Of a stretch of 50,424 nucleotides of DNA, positions 21,703 to 32,564 are shown piece after piece; position 1 is the first letter of the stretch, and every line of letters starts with the position of its first letter. Under the pieces are notes generated by a model. That model did not search any database, was not told where the DNA came from, and saw only the letters and a program-made list of their open reading frames with translations. Both the position numbers and the translations under genes were made by a program. The stretch comes from CAZLMW01 sp964560875. Its GTDB lineage: Bacteria; Myxococcota_A; UBA9042. Location of the stretch: positions 1-50,424 of the forward strand of contig CAZLMW010000057.1 of NCBI GenBank assembly GCA_964560875.1, written 5' to 3'.

Positions 21703-21896
21703 ATCAGACGTTCATGCGGGCGCCAAGTTGCGAAGGAATGTGAAGGCGCAATCTCGACCGTGATCGATCACTGGATCGGACCAAATCGATCCGCTTTCCA
21801 ACATCGACATAGGAGCAGCACCACGTTTGAACGGCGATTCCGTGCGCGTGTTCACACGAACTGCGCCCATACCGGGTCGATTAGCGAAAATGCTGT

Positions 21897-21924
21897 TGGT
21901 CACACTGTGACACTGTGACATACT
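21897..21924 (+). promoter_or_regulatory. Candidate sigma70 promoter with TGTGAC palindrome
   Basis: TTGGTC (21897-21902) and CATACT (21919-21924) are 16 bp apart, a fair -35/-10 pair. Between them lies the perfect palindrome GTCACA-C-TGTGAC (21899-21911), and an 8-bp unit CTGTGACA is repeated in tandem (21905-21920). The half-site resembles that of CRP/FNR-type regulators, but the arms point the other way round from the CRP consensus. Confidence 0.4.
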
Positions 21925-21965
21925 GCGGTCGCGTTCCACTTCAGAACTGTCGTTTAGCCACTAGA

Positions 21966-21982
21966 CGTTTGTAAATCAAACG
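21966..21982 (+). promoter_or_regulatory. Inverted repeat CGTTTG-TAAAT-CAAACG
   Basis: Perfect 6-bp arms around 5 bases, 42 bp downstream of the candidate -10. It may be an operator or a small leader hairpin. No poly-T follows, so it is not a terminator on this strand. Confidence 0.4.
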
Positions 21983-22115
21983 CCGGTGTTGCGCCGTGCG
22001 CGCGTGCTACCCTCTCGCCTCCAAAACCACGGCGCCGCACCGCCGCCACACGAGCACAAAGCGAACCGACTCAGCAATCCGCGAGAGGTATTCGCAGCGT
22101 TTTTGAGAGGCCAGG

Positions 22116-23915
22116 ATGCGCATCGCGACCCATACCGTCGAGCTCGACTTGGGCGTTACCCCGTCCACCTTCGCTTCGTCCCGACGCGTTGATCTACCTG
22201 CCACAGTGGCACTGACGTTTGCGGCGGTTTGTCTCGTCGCCGGCACAGCGTTTGCCGCACCCAAGGCGCCGTTCCCGTTCCGTAACTACAACGGCACGTG
22301 GAACAACGTGCAAAACAAGACTTGGGGTTCAGCTGGCAGCGCGCTGCTTCGCAAGACGCCGGCCAGCTACAAAGACAAGAAGAGCAAGCCGGGCAACAAG
22401 TTGGGCCCCAACCCGCGCGCCGTTAGCAACGCCCTGGCGCAGCAGGCCTACCCGGCTCCGAATACACGCTACCTGACGGACATGTTCTGGCAGTGGGGCC
22501 AGTTCGTCGACCACGACATCGACCTCACACCTGGCGCCGATCCGGCCGAGTCGTTCGACATCAAGGTGCCCAAGGGCGATCCGTGGTTCGATCCCAACAA
22601 GACCGGCAAGGTGAAGTTCGCGTTCTCGCGGTCCAAGTGGCTCGCGGGGACGGGCACAAGCAAGAAGAACCCGCGCCAGCAGGTCAACGACATCACCTCG
22701 TACATCGACGCCAGCAACGTCTACGGTTCATCGGCTGAGCGCGCCCATGCCCTGCGCCGCAACGATGGCAGCGGAATGCTCCGCACCGCTCACAACGGCC
22801 GCTTCCCGATGTACAACACGCCCGCGTTCGATAACGCGGGGGGCACCGGCGACGAGCTCTTCCTGTGCGGCGACGTCCGCGCCAATGAGCAGGTCGGCCT
22901 GACCGCGCTGCACACCCTCTTTGTCCGCGAACACAACCGCATCGCACGCCGGCTGCGCAAATACGCCCCCAAGTGGAGCGGCGAGCGCATCTACCAAACC
23001 TCACGCCTCCTCGTCGGCGCCGAGATCCAGATCATCACGTACCGCGAGTTCCTGCCCCTGCTGCTCGGCGACTACGGCCCCGGCGCGTACACGGGCTACA
23101 AGTCGTCGGTGAACGCCGGCATCACCAACGTGTTTTCGACCGCCGCGTACCGTTTCGGTCACAGCATGGTCAGCGGCACGCTCTGGCGCCTGCGCCGCAA
23201 CGGCAAGCCGATCAACGCCGGCCACGTCCCGCTGCGGAATGCGTTCTTCCGTCCGTGGCGCCTCGTCGATGAAGGCGGACTCGAGCCCATCTTCCGCGGG
23301 TTGGCCAAGAAGGTCGCGCAGGATGCAGACCTGCTGCTCGTCGCCGATCTGCGCAGCTTCCTGTTCGGTGAGCCCGGCGCCGGCGGCATCGATCTCGCGT
23401 CCTTGAACCTGCAGCGCGGCCGCGACCACGGGCTGGCGCACTACAACAAGGCGCGCAGAGCCTACGGCCTCAAGAAGGTCAAGAAGTTCAAACAGATCAC
23501 CAAGGACAAGTACATCGCCAAGGCCCTGCAGAAAGCGTACAAGAAGCTCAACCGCCTCGATGTGTGGACCGCGGTGCTCGCTGAAGACCACCTGCCGGGC
23601 GCCATCACCGGCGAGCTCGGCGCGGCCATCATGGGCGACCAGTTCACGCGTCTGCGCGACGGAGACCGCTTCTGGTACCAGCGCGCGCTCACCCCAGCTC
23701 TCGCCCGCTTGCTCGAGAAGAAAGCCACGCTGTCGGGGGTCATCGCGCGCAACACCCGCATCCGCCCCAAAGAGCTGCAGCCGTGGTCGATGACCAGCAA
23801 CCGCCGCTGGAAAGCGCCCCGCCTCGCCGCGAAGACGTCGAGCAGACGCGGCCACTGGTTCCTCAAGAAGCTGATGACCCACAAGGTCGTCGCGCGCGCA
23901 CTGCTCACGCCGTAG
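22116..23915 (+). CDS. Secreted animal-type haem peroxidase
   Basis: 599 aa. The start at 22116 has GAGAGG 5 bases upstream. A long n-region and a hydrophobic core (residues ~28-46) ending TAFA give export by the Sec route. The peroxidase-cyclooxygenase family signatures are all present: FVDHDID with distal His133, DITSYIDASNVYGSS, GDVRANEQVGLTALHTLF with catalytic Arg255, REHNRIA, YRFGHSM with proximal haem-ligand His349, and NLQRGRDHGL. Members oxidise halides, thiocyanate or organic donors with H2O2. In bacteria they are often exported. It stands alone behind a long regulated-looking leader and a terminator-like hairpin follows. The donor substrate cannot be deduced. Confidence 0.93.
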   Translation: MRIATHTVELDLGVTPSTFASSRRVDLPATVALTFAAVCLVAGTAFAAPKAPFPFRNYNGTWNNVQNKTWGSAGSALLRKTPASYKDKKSKPGNKLGPNPRAVSNALAQQAYPAPNTRYLTDMFWQWGQFVDHDIDLTPGADPAESFDIKVPKGDPWFDPNKTGKVKFAFSRSKWLAGTGTSKKNPRQQVNDITSYIDASNVYGSSAERAHALRRNDGSGMLRTAHNGRFPMYNTPAFDNAGGTGDELFLCGDVRANEQVGLTALHTLFVREHNRIARRLRKYAPKWSGERIYQTSRLLVGAEIQIITYREFLPLLLGDYGPGAYTGYKSSVNAGITNVFSTAAYRFGHSMVSGTLWRLRRNGKPINAGHVPLRNAFFRPWRLVDEGGLEPIFRGLAKKVAQDADLLLVADLRSFLFGEPGAGGIDLASLNLQRGRDHGLAHYNKARRAYGLKKVKKFKQITKDKYIAKALQKAYKKLNRLDVWTAVLAEDHLPGAITGELGAAIMGDQFTRLRDGDRFWYQRALTPALARLLEKKATLSGVIARNTRIRPKELQPWSMTSNRRWKAPRLAAKTSSRRGHWFLKKLMTHKVVARALLTP

Positions 23916-23922
23916 CAAACCG

Positions 23923-23952
23923 CGGGGAACCGACTTTCCCCGGTCATCTTTT
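23923..23952 (+). terminator. Candidate rho-independent terminator after peroxidase gene
   Basis: Stem CGGGGAA (23923-23929) and TTCCCCG (23936-23942) with a 6-base loop, followed within a few bases by CATCTTTT. It begins 8 bp after the stop codon. The T-tract is short and interrupted, so this is a weak call. Confidence 0.4.
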
Positions 23953-23988
23953 CGACACCGCTGCGGGCGGCGCTATCGTCGTTCCGAG

Positions 23989-24981
23989 ATGGAAAAACAC
24001 AACGACTGGCGGAGCATCGCAGGCTGGCTGGACGCCACCATCGGCTCGGACAGCGGCGCGCTCGGCGTTGTACTCGACACCCTGATTATTGCGCTCGCGT
24101 TCCTGTTGCTGCGGCGCCTGCTAAGACGGACGCTGCTGCGCAGAGTCGATGATCCGGCGCGCCGTTATCTCGTTGGCAAATTCGTCAGCTACGGGCTCGG
24201 TCTCGTCGCGATGATGATGCTGCTCCCCCTCTGGATCAGCGACGAAGCGGACATCGGCACCTGGCTGGGCATCACATCGGCGGGCCTCGCCATCGCGCTA
24301 CGAGACCCCATCGTCAACCTCGCCGGCTGGCTCTTCATCGTGGCGCGCAAGCCGTTCGCCATCGGCGACCGCATCCAGGTCGGCGAAACCGCCGGCGATG
24401 TCGTGGACGTCGGGATCTGGACATTCAGCCTGCTCGAGATCGGCAACTGGGTGCACGACGACCAAAGCACGGGCCGCATCGTGCATCTCCCCAACGGTGT
24501 GGTCTTCAACACATCGATCAAGAGCTACACGCAAGGCTTTGAGTACATCTGGAACGAGATCGCGGTGACCGTGACCTTCGAGAGCGACTGGCAGCGGGCG
24601 CGCAACGTCCTCACCGAGATCATCTGGGCGCGGTCCGAAGACACGCAGGAAGAGGTCGCCCAGCAACTCAAGCACACAGCGCCCAAGTACATGGTCCACT
24701 ACAAGCATCTCACGCCGATCGTGTGGGTGACCGTCGTCGACATCGGAGTGCGGCTTGATGTGCGCTACCTGTGTTCGGCCCGACAACGGCGGTCCAGCGC
24801 ATCGACCATCTGGACCGACATCCTTACGCGATTTGGCGATGAACCACGGGTCGAGTTCGCCTATCCGACACAGCGTTTCTACAGCAGCGTCAGCGAATCG
24901 AAACCATCGTTGCGCGCCATACCTTCGACGGCGCCGTCAGCCGAGCATCTGCCCGGTCTCATCGCACCGCCCCCGCCCTGA
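23989..24981 (+). CDS. MscS-family mechanosensitive channel
   Basis: 330 aa. The membrane part has two to three segments (residues ~25-42, 65-85 and the pore-like GITSAGLAIALRDPIVNLAGWLFIV, quoted in full length only here). The beta domain carries IGDRIQVGETAGDVVDVGIW and RIVHLPNGVVFNTSIKSYTQ, which are classic MscS motifs. The C-terminal domain is shorter than in E. coli MscS and ends in a Pro-rich tail. MscS channels release solutes on hypo-osmotic shock. It is 18 bp upstream of the flavin-reductase-fold gene and probably co-transcribed with it. Confidence 0.93.
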   Translation: MEKHNDWRSIAGWLDATIGSDSGALGVVLDTLIIALAFLLLRRLLRRTLLRRVDDPARRYLVGKFVSYGLGLVAMMMLLPLWISDEADIGTWLGITSAGLAIALRDPIVNLAGWLFIVARKPFAIGDRIQVGETAGDVVDVGIWTFSLLEIGNWVHDDQSTGRIVHLPNGVVFNTSIKSYTQGFEYIWNEIAVTVTFESDWQRARNVLTEIIWARSEDTQEEVAQQLKHTAPKYMVHYKHLTPIVWVTVVDIGVRLDVRYLCSARQRRSSASTIWTDILTRFGDEPRVEFAYPTQRFYSSVSESKPSLRAIPSTAPSAEHLPGLIAPPPP

Positions 24982-24999
24982 CAGCCACCAGGAACACCC

Positions 25000-25647
25000 A
25001 TGCCCACATTCGACCCCGCGCAGCTGCGTGGCCGCGACATCTACTTGCTGATGATCGGCACCATCGTGCCGCGTCCGATCGCGTTCGTGACCTCGCTCAA
25101 CGACGCTGGGGTGCTGAACGTGGCGCCGTTTTCGTACTTCAACGGTATCTCCAGTCGACCGCCGCTGGTGTCGCTCTCGATCGGCCACCGGAAGCTGGAC
25201 GGGGAGCTCGTCAAGAAGGACACGCTGCGCAACATCGAGGCGAGCGGTGAGTTCGTGATCAACATCCCGAGCGAGGATCTCGCCGCGCAGGTCAACCAGG
25301 CGTCGGCCGAATACCCACCCGACGTCTCCGAGGTATCGGAAACCGGACTCAGCACGTTGCCGAGCGAAGTGGTCGCGCCGCCGCGCATCGCCCAGTGCCG
25401 AGTCGCGATGGAATGCAAACTCGAACAAGTCGTGATGTTGGGCCGTCCCAAGGCGCTCAACGGCCTGGTCATCGGCGAAGTCGTGCGCTGGCACATCGAC
25501 GATTCGGTGTGGGATGCCGCTGCAAGCGCGGTGGATATCGAAACGCTCCGGCCCCTGTCTCGGCTAGGCGGCAGCTCTTTTGGCAAGACGCGCGAGCCGT
25601 TTTCGCTGCCGCGTCCGGACTGGGCGGCCAAGGGCATCAAGAGCTGA
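25000..25647 (+). CDS. Flavin reductase-like FMN-binding protein
   Basis: 215 aa split-barrel FMN protein of the flavin-reductase-like family (DIM6/NTAB type). Supporting motifs are GTIVPRPIAFVTSLNDAGVL near residue 20, NVAPFSYFNGISSRPPLVSL, DTLRNIEASGEFVINIP, and LVIGEVVRWHIDD in the second half. The family includes NAD(P)H:flavin oxidoreductases and FMN-binding proteins of unknown substrate. Start ATG 25000 with AGGA upstream. It follows the MscS gene by 18 bp and converges on the lipoprotein at 25657. Confidence 0.9.
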   Translation: MPTFDPAQLRGRDIYLLMIGTIVPRPIAFVTSLNDAGVLNVAPFSYFNGISSRPPLVSLSIGHRKLDGELVKKDTLRNIEASGEFVINIPSEDLAAQVNQASAEYPPDVSEVSETGLSTLPSEVVAPPRIAQCRVAMECKLEQVVMLGRPKALNGLVIGEVVRWHIDDSVWDAAASAVDIETLRPLSRLGGSSFGKTREPFSLPRPDWAAKGIKS

Positions 25648-25656
25648 GAAAAGACA

Positions 25657-26661
25657 TTAGTCGTGTTTCACGATCTTCGTCGCGTTCATGCCGCTCAGCG
25701 TCGCCTTGATAGCAGCTTGCTGACCCGGTTCGAGCGGGATCCAGTTGAACTCGCTGGCCGAGCTCGCGGGCAGCGTCAGGCCCGAGTCGCCGCTCACTTT
25801 GGTCCACTTGGGCTTGCAGCCATAGACGCGTGCGCCACCCGGATCCTGGCAACGCGCGAACACCAGGTACATCTGCGAGCTGGAGCCCGACGTGCTGGTA
25901 CCGGGCTTGGTATCGCCGCCCACGGTCACAACCGGTCCCGCCGCGACGTCGAGCTTGGAGATGTCCGAGATGTCCACGATGTTGACGGTAATCGGCTTGA
26001 TGATCGGCGCGCCGTTGGCGACTTTGACCTTCAGGCTCAGCTTGCCCACGCCGGCCGCGCCGACGTTGAACGACGTCTCGGTGCCGGGATCGACGGTCAG
26101 AGGTGTTCCGCTATCGACGACGAGCGAGACGAGCTTGCGATGGCGGAGATCACGCCCCGCGATGTCGCTCACGCGGACCTTCAACTGCACGTTGCCCCCG
26201 CCGACAGCCGCGATGGTGCTGGCCAGTTCCGACTTGGCGTCGATCGATGCATCGGTCCAATGAGCGGCGACGGCACGATTCGGCGCGGCGACTTCCACGG
26301 TGATGCGATCGACCTCCGAACCGCTTTGGTCCTTGGCGATGAGGGCGACTGTGCCGACGCCAACAGCCTCGAACGTGTCGCTATCAGACGCCGTGTGTTT
26401 GACGATTGCCGCGTTCTCGGAGTCGACAATGAGCGCGCTGCCAAACGCGTCTGCCTCCCGCGCGGTCGCGGAGAACACCGAGCCGAGCGCGATCGGGATC
26501 GTCGTGTCCTCGTCCCAGCCTTCCGCGATAACGAACACGGCATTGCCGCCAAGTCCGGCGGTGCCGCAAGCGACAAAGGTGCTGATTGCCAGCAGGGCGA
26601 CGGCAACGCGGCCGACAAATGCGCGCTGCGTGCGGCTGGCAAAGGTAGAGCGGACGTTCAT
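25657..26661 (-). CDS. Lipoprotein of unknown function
   Basis: 334 aa. Start ATG 26661 chosen for GAGGTG 4-5 bases upstream. Arg-rich n-region, hydrophobic core and lipobox TFVAC at Cys32. The mature part is all short beta strands of Ig-like spacing (for example VQLKVRVSDIAGRDLRHRKL, TEVSF-like and VGKLSLKVKVANG segments), as in bacterial surface proteins with Big-like modules; no specific family is recognised. One Cys pair (ARCQDPGGARVYGCKPKW) lies near the C-terminus. It is 98 bp downstream of the barrel gene on the same strand and may share its transcript. Confidence 0.78.
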   Translation of the reverse strand: MNVRSTFASRTQRAFVGRVAVALLAISTFVACGTAGLGGNAVFVIAEGWDEDTTIPIALGSVFSATAREADAFGSALIVDSENAAIVKHTASDSDTFEAVGVGTVALIAKDQSGSEVDRITVEVAAPNRAVAAHWTDASIDAKSELASTIAAVGGGNVQLKVRVSDIAGRDLRHRKLVSLVVDSGTPLTVDPGTETSFNVGAAGVGKLSLKVKVANGAPIIKPITVNIVDISDISKLDVAAGPVVTVGGDTKPGTSTSGSSSQMYLVFARCQDPGGARVYGCKPKWTKVSGDSGLTLPASSASEFNWIPLEPGQQAAIKATLSGMNATKIVKHD

Positions 26662-26760
26662 GGGGCACCTCGTTGCAGGGACGACGGCAGCGGCGCCCCG
26701 TCTATTCAATACCCGCAGCGCGGCATTTCCGTCACATTCGTCGCGCAATTCGTGACGGCC

Positions 26761-27339
26761 TCAGTCGTCATCGCCGCCGTCGCCCGTCCAGCTCAGCGCG
26801 AGACCGTAGGAGAACCACTGCATGTCGTCGTCGGTGAGACCGGTCGAGTAGCCTGTGTCGCCCAGCATCATGTGGTTGTACGAGCCGAACAGGCCGATGC
26901 GCATATAGGGAATTGCGGTCACGTCCAGCCCGATGCCTACCTCAAGGTTCGGGCCAGCTACGGGCTCCTTGGCGTACACCCAGTCGCTCAAGCGGCCGTA
27001 GCCGACGTGGACGAAGCCGTATGGGAAGAGCGCGAAGTTGACGCCGCCACGCGCGCCGACCGAGCCGCGAAACATCGAAGCGTTGCCGTTGGTGCCCTTG
27101 CCGTTCCAACCGTGACGACCGATCTTGGCTTCCAGCTCAATGTCGAAAAACGGGAACGGAATCGGCATTCCGGCCTTGAGTTCGAAGCCCATGCCGCCCT
27201 GGAAGTCGTTGCCGTCGTCCAGGATCGGGTTCGTGGCGCCGACGTTGAGGGTGTAGATGTGTTTGGCCTGCACGGGCGACGCATAGGCGACGATGGCGAG
27301 GACGACCGGCACGAGACCGATGAGCGATTTGCGCAACAT
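26761..27339 (-). CDS. Predicted outer-membrane beta-barrel protein
   Basis: 192 aa. Start ATG 27339 with AGGA 7-8 bases upstream. Signal peptide residues 1-25 ending SPVQA. Then alternating strands (YTLNVGATNPI, GMGFELKAGMPIPFPFFDIEL, MRIGLFGSYNHMM, WFSYGLALSWTG) as in small 8- to 10-stranded barrels, with a short acidic tail. Family not recognised. It is divergent from the Ser/Thr kinase gene at 27471, with 131 bp between them. Confidence 0.78.
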   Translation of the reverse strand: MLRKSLIGLVPVVLAIVAYASPVQAKHIYTLNVGATNPILDDGNDFQGGMGFELKAGMPIPFPFFDIELEAKIGRHGWNGKGTNGNASMFRGSVGARGGVNFALFPYGFVHVGYGRLSDWVYAKEPVAGPNLEVGIGLDVTAIPYMRIGLFGSYNHMMLGDTGYSTGLTDDDMQWFSYGLALSWTGDGGDDD

Positions 27340-27470
27340 GGGGTTTCCTGGGCTGACACGGCGCGGTTGCAATGCGGCGAACGCGGTTGCAAGACGATAC
27401 GCATCGACAGACGGGCGCGCAAATGACCAGCGATGATCGGCGAAGTCTGTGAATACGGGGTGACAAAGCG

Positions 27471-29568
27471 ATGAGCGACGAGAAGGAGCCCGAGATCGCG
27501 CCTGACGGGCCGACCCGCGACACGCGCGGCAACGTGAAGAAACGGCCGCGATACCGCAGCGGAGCGGTTGCCCCCCGGCGCAAGTCTGGCGCAGCTGTGG
27601 TCGATGGGGACAGCGCGGCGGAGAGCCTCAAACACGGCGACGACAAGCACGGCGACGACAAGCACGGCGACGACAAGCACGGCGACGACAAGCACGGCGA
27701 CGNNNNNNNNNNNNNNNNNNNNNNNNNNNNNNNNNNNNNNNNNNNNNNNNNNNNNNNNNNNNNNNNNNNNNNNNNNNNNNNNNNNNNNNNNNNNNNNNNN
27801 NNAGCACGGCGACGACAAGCACGGCGACGACAAGCACGGCGACGACAAGCACGGCGATCCCCACGGGGCGCAAGACGAGGAGTCCGTGCAGCTCAAAGAC
27901 GCGATGGCAGCCGCGACCGTTGACACCAAGTCACCGATCGCGCGCGGAGGGGGGCGTCCTTTCCATGCGAACAACGGCGTGCTCGACGGGCGCTACAGGC
28001 TGATCAAATCGCTCGGCGAAGGCGGGATGGCCGAGGTGTACCTGGCCGAAGACCTGCTGTTGCGTCGCCAGGTGGCGCTCAAACGGCTTGAAACCAGCGA
28101 CCGGACCGCGATCGCAGAGCTGGAGCTGTTTCGCAAAGAGGCGGCCGTCACCCACGCGATCACCCACCCCAACGTCGCGCGGACCTACGACATCGGCGAC
28201 TCCGACGGTGTTCACTACATCAGCATGGAGCTGCTCGAAGGCGAGACGCTGATGACCCGGATCCGCCGCAAGCCGCTCACAGCAGCCGAGTGTCGTGCGA
28301 TCGCGGTGCCGCTCTGCAAGGGCCTGCGCGCCGCGCACCAAGCGGGGATTGTCCACCGCGACCTCAAACCCGCCAACGTGATGCTCGTCAACGATGAGCG
28401 GCACGTGGTGGTGATGGATTTCGGCATCGCGGGGCAGGCTGGTTCGGTCTCGGACGGGGCGGCCCCGACCGAGGACTACAGCGCATCGCCCTGGGGCGTC
28501 ACCAGCGCCGGAAGGGGCACGCCGGCGTACATGGCGCCGGAACAATGGCGCCAGGAAAGCGGCGACGAGAGGACCGATATCTACGCGCTCGGTGTCATCC
28601 TCTACGTGGCGCTCACGTGCAAATCACCGTTCCCGGCGCGGACGATAGAAGAGCTCGAGAGTCACCACGAGACGACGCCACCGCCCGACGTCAGCGCGAT
28701 CGCGGAAGGCGTCGACAAAGAGCTCGCCCGGTTGATTCAGCGCTGCATGGCCAAGCGGCCCGGAGACAGACCCGCAAACATGGACGAGGTGCTCGACGGC
28801 ATCGCCAACCCGGGTCGACGGCGGCGATGGGCGCGCAACGTCGCGTTGGCGATGGCGGTTTCGGCGCTGCTGCTCGCGGGCGTATTCGCGGGAATCTTCG
28901 AGCTCGCCAAGTCGGCATTGCTGCACGAAGTCCGACCGGCAGTGACCCGATTGGCGCGTCTTGCCGCCAGCGATCTCGACGCGAGCGTCCTCGCGACGTT
29001 TCGGGATCCGGCGGTCATGAAAACGCCGCAATTCCGGGCGGTAGTTGAGAAGATGAAGGCCTGCGCGCAGGACTCGGCGGACATCAAGGCGTGCTACGTG
29101 CTCCGCAAAACGGCCAAGCGCGGCGTGTTCATCTTCGTCGCGGACGACAAGCCGTTGGACGAGGACGACAACGGCGACGGCACGATCCAGCCGCGTGAAG
29201 AAGGCTCGCCGGTCGGGCTCGAGTACGACGGCAACGATTACCCGGCGATGCTGCAGACAGCGGAAGGAGGCGGACCGCAGTCCGACAAGAAGTTCGCGGC
29301 CGATCAATGGGGGCTGGCGCTGTCCGGTTACGCGCCGATTCTCACCGCGGATGGCAAGGCGACGGACATGTTCCTTGGTGTAGACGCCGGCAACCTGCAG
29401 CTCGACGGGCTCCGCACGCGGCTCGAGACATTCCTCAGCCTTGCGTTCGTTTTCCTCGTCCTCGCCTTTGGCTGGTTCACATTCCCGCTACGCGGCACCA
29501 CCACTCGCTGGCAGCGCCTGACGAAACGCCTCGCTAGCGGCGTTTGGGAAGACTCGAATCAGTCCTGA
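27471..29568 (+). CDS. Transmembrane Ser/Thr kinase with HGDDK repeats and external EF-hand (gap inside)
   Basis: Hanks-type kinase. Start ATG 27471 with GGGGTGA upstream. The cytoplasmic N-tail holds a KHGDD repeat (27630-27858) broken by a 100-N gap. The frames on the two sides agree if the gap is 3+15n bp, so this is one gene. The kinase domain is complete: GEGGMAEVY loop, VALKR lysine, HRDLKPANV catalytic loop, DFGIA, MAPEQW, GDRPANMDEV. A membrane segment follows at about 28836-28910, then ~170 external residues, then a second segment (FLSLAFVFLVLAFGWFTF) and a short cytoplasmic tail. The external domain contains a full EF-hand loop at 29164-29199 (DDNGDGTIQPRE: D1, N3, D5, G6, I8, E12), suggesting Ca2+ binding. 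The ligand and targets are unknown. Confidence 0.88.
27630..27858 (+). repeat. 15-bp tandem repeat encoding KHGDD (interrupted by gap)
   Basis: Unit AAGCACGGCGACGAC. The first copy (27630-27644) starts AAA; then three perfect copies and a partial one run to 27702. After the N run there is a partial copy, two perfect copies (27817-27846), and a last copy diverging at GAT near 27858. It is in frame with the kinase gene. Residues are alternately basic, His and acidic, so metal or phosphate binding is possible. Confidence 0.96.
27703..27802. other. Assembly gap (100 N) inside tandem array
   Basis: Exactly 100 N, size unknown. Repeat phase predicts 3+15n missing bp. Confidence 0.97.
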
Positions 29569-29700
29569 AAACTGCACGTTGAGCGCTGCATGACTTTGAG
29601 GTGAGGCGCGGAAACGACGCTTTTCGCGGCGAGAGCGACTGTCTGAATCCCCTTGCTCATGGACGAGCTCGTTTGATGAGCGGAGCGTTGCCGAACACGG

Positions 29701-30938
29701 CTAGCGGCGAGCGCCACTGAGGATGACGCCGACTCGTTGACCTGGGCGCACGATGCCGAGCTCCACCGCGGTCAGGAGGCCCGCGAGACCTGCGGCGCCC
29801 GTGTAGCTGATGGGCACGTCGGTCGCCGACTCGGTGAGGTCGCGGCTCTTCGTCAACGCCTCTTCGGACACGGCCAGCGCGACGCCTCGCGACTCGAGCA
29901 TGGCTTCGATGCAGTCGGCAAAGTCGTACGTTTCGTCGTCGAGAATGCCCGACGCGATGCTGCGCGGGGCGTTGTGCCACGGCCACATGTAGCACTCGGG
30001 CTCTTCGGCCATGCGTCGGTAGATCGACGCGCGACTGTGCGCCGCTGCCTTGCCTGCCGCCGCTTCGACCGCGAATCGAGGATCGACCGCCGCCGCCGCG
30101 AGACCGCCTGCAAGACGCGCCGTGACGTCGTCGATCGCGATGCGCCAGGCGCGCACGAGCGGGTAGCCGCCGAGAGTTTGCACCGCGTGAAAGCGAGGCA
30201 GGTTTGCGCCAGCTGCGATCAACGTGTGCCGCATGCCGCGCCAAACACCGGTCATCAAGGCACCGCCGCCGACCTGCACAAAGACATGATCGACCGATTC
30301 GTCGCCGTCGAGCAGATCCTGGGCAAACTCCCGCCCAAGCACAGCGCCACCGTCGAGGGTTTCGGCGTTGTCCGTGCCCTGGCAACAAAAAGCGATGGCA
30401 CCGGCCGCAACCGCCTCGCGAAAACGCAAGACGCAGGGGTCTCCGGGCTCGGAGGGGCGGCGTTCGCAAGCGACGATTTCGGCGCCGAGGGCGCCAAGAC
30501 GCGAGACGGTGCTCTCCGCAGCGTCCGGCGGAACGAAGACCGCAATGGGCCACTTGGCGGCGCGCGCGATCACCGCAGCGGCAAGGGCGGCGTTTCCACA
30601 ACTGGCGATGGCGAGCCCGGCGCGCTCATCACCGGCACCGGCACCCGCGAGCTTTTCGTCGACCAACAACCCGACCATCAGCCCGAAAAGATGCCGCGAT
30701 TTGTGCGAGCCGGAGACCGACGAGGCCTCCAGCTTGCCGATCACGGCGATCCCGTCCCCGATGGCGTCGGCCGCGAAGGAAACGGTCGGTGAACGCACGA
30801 TCCCGCGACCGTCGACCGCCTTGACAGCGTCATCCAGGCCGAGAACCAGCGCCTCGAACTCCGCTCCCGACATGCCGCCATCGACCGCGCGCGTCCACGC
30901 GGACAACACCGTGCGGTGTGCAAGGAAGGGATGTTCGC

Positions 30939-30942
<4 letters not shown>
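29701..30942 (-). CDS. PLP-dependent enzyme, threonine dehydratase/threonine synthase-like (fold type II)
   Basis: 413 aa. Tryptophan-synthase-beta-like fold with the PLP lysine in VSGSHKSRH (K81), the Asn loop ASCGNAALAAAVIA (family SSGNHG) and a glycine-rich phosphate loop QVGGGALMTG. Nearest in style to the IlvA/threonine synthase group, but no regulatory ACT domain is seen. The substrate is not deducible. The start ATG 30942 overlaps the stop of the upstream PLP gene as ATGA, so the two are translationally coupled and may act in one pathway or as one complex. Confidence 0.85.
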
Positions 30943-32453
<1,511 letters not shown>

Positions 32454-32564
32454 AACTTCTCCTTGACTGCCGAAGACGCGACCAAATCGAGTCGCAGGAC
32501 CGCCGAAGGTACGCCGGGAGAGCGTTCGGAAGGAAGGGCCAGCGCGCAGGAAAGGGACGTCACC

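Larger units (their letters stand above)
21703..22115. other. Intergenic region (413 bp) before peroxidase gene
   Basis: No convincing gene. It holds a candidate promoter with a GTCACA-C-TGTGAC palindrome (21897-21924), an inverted repeat at 21966-21982, and about 190 bp of potential leader before the peroxidase start. It is less GC-rich than the genes around it, which fits regulatory DNA. Confidence 0.7.

Noticed and set aside
27703..27802. Frameshift or split kinase gene at the N run
   Set aside because: The apparent frame change comes from the arbitrary 100-N placeholder. Repeat phase predicts a length that keeps the frame.
29569..29700. A small gene or RNA between the convergent kinase and PLP genes
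   Set aside because: No open frame with a start signal, no tRNA-like fold and no clear hairpin was found in these 132 bp.
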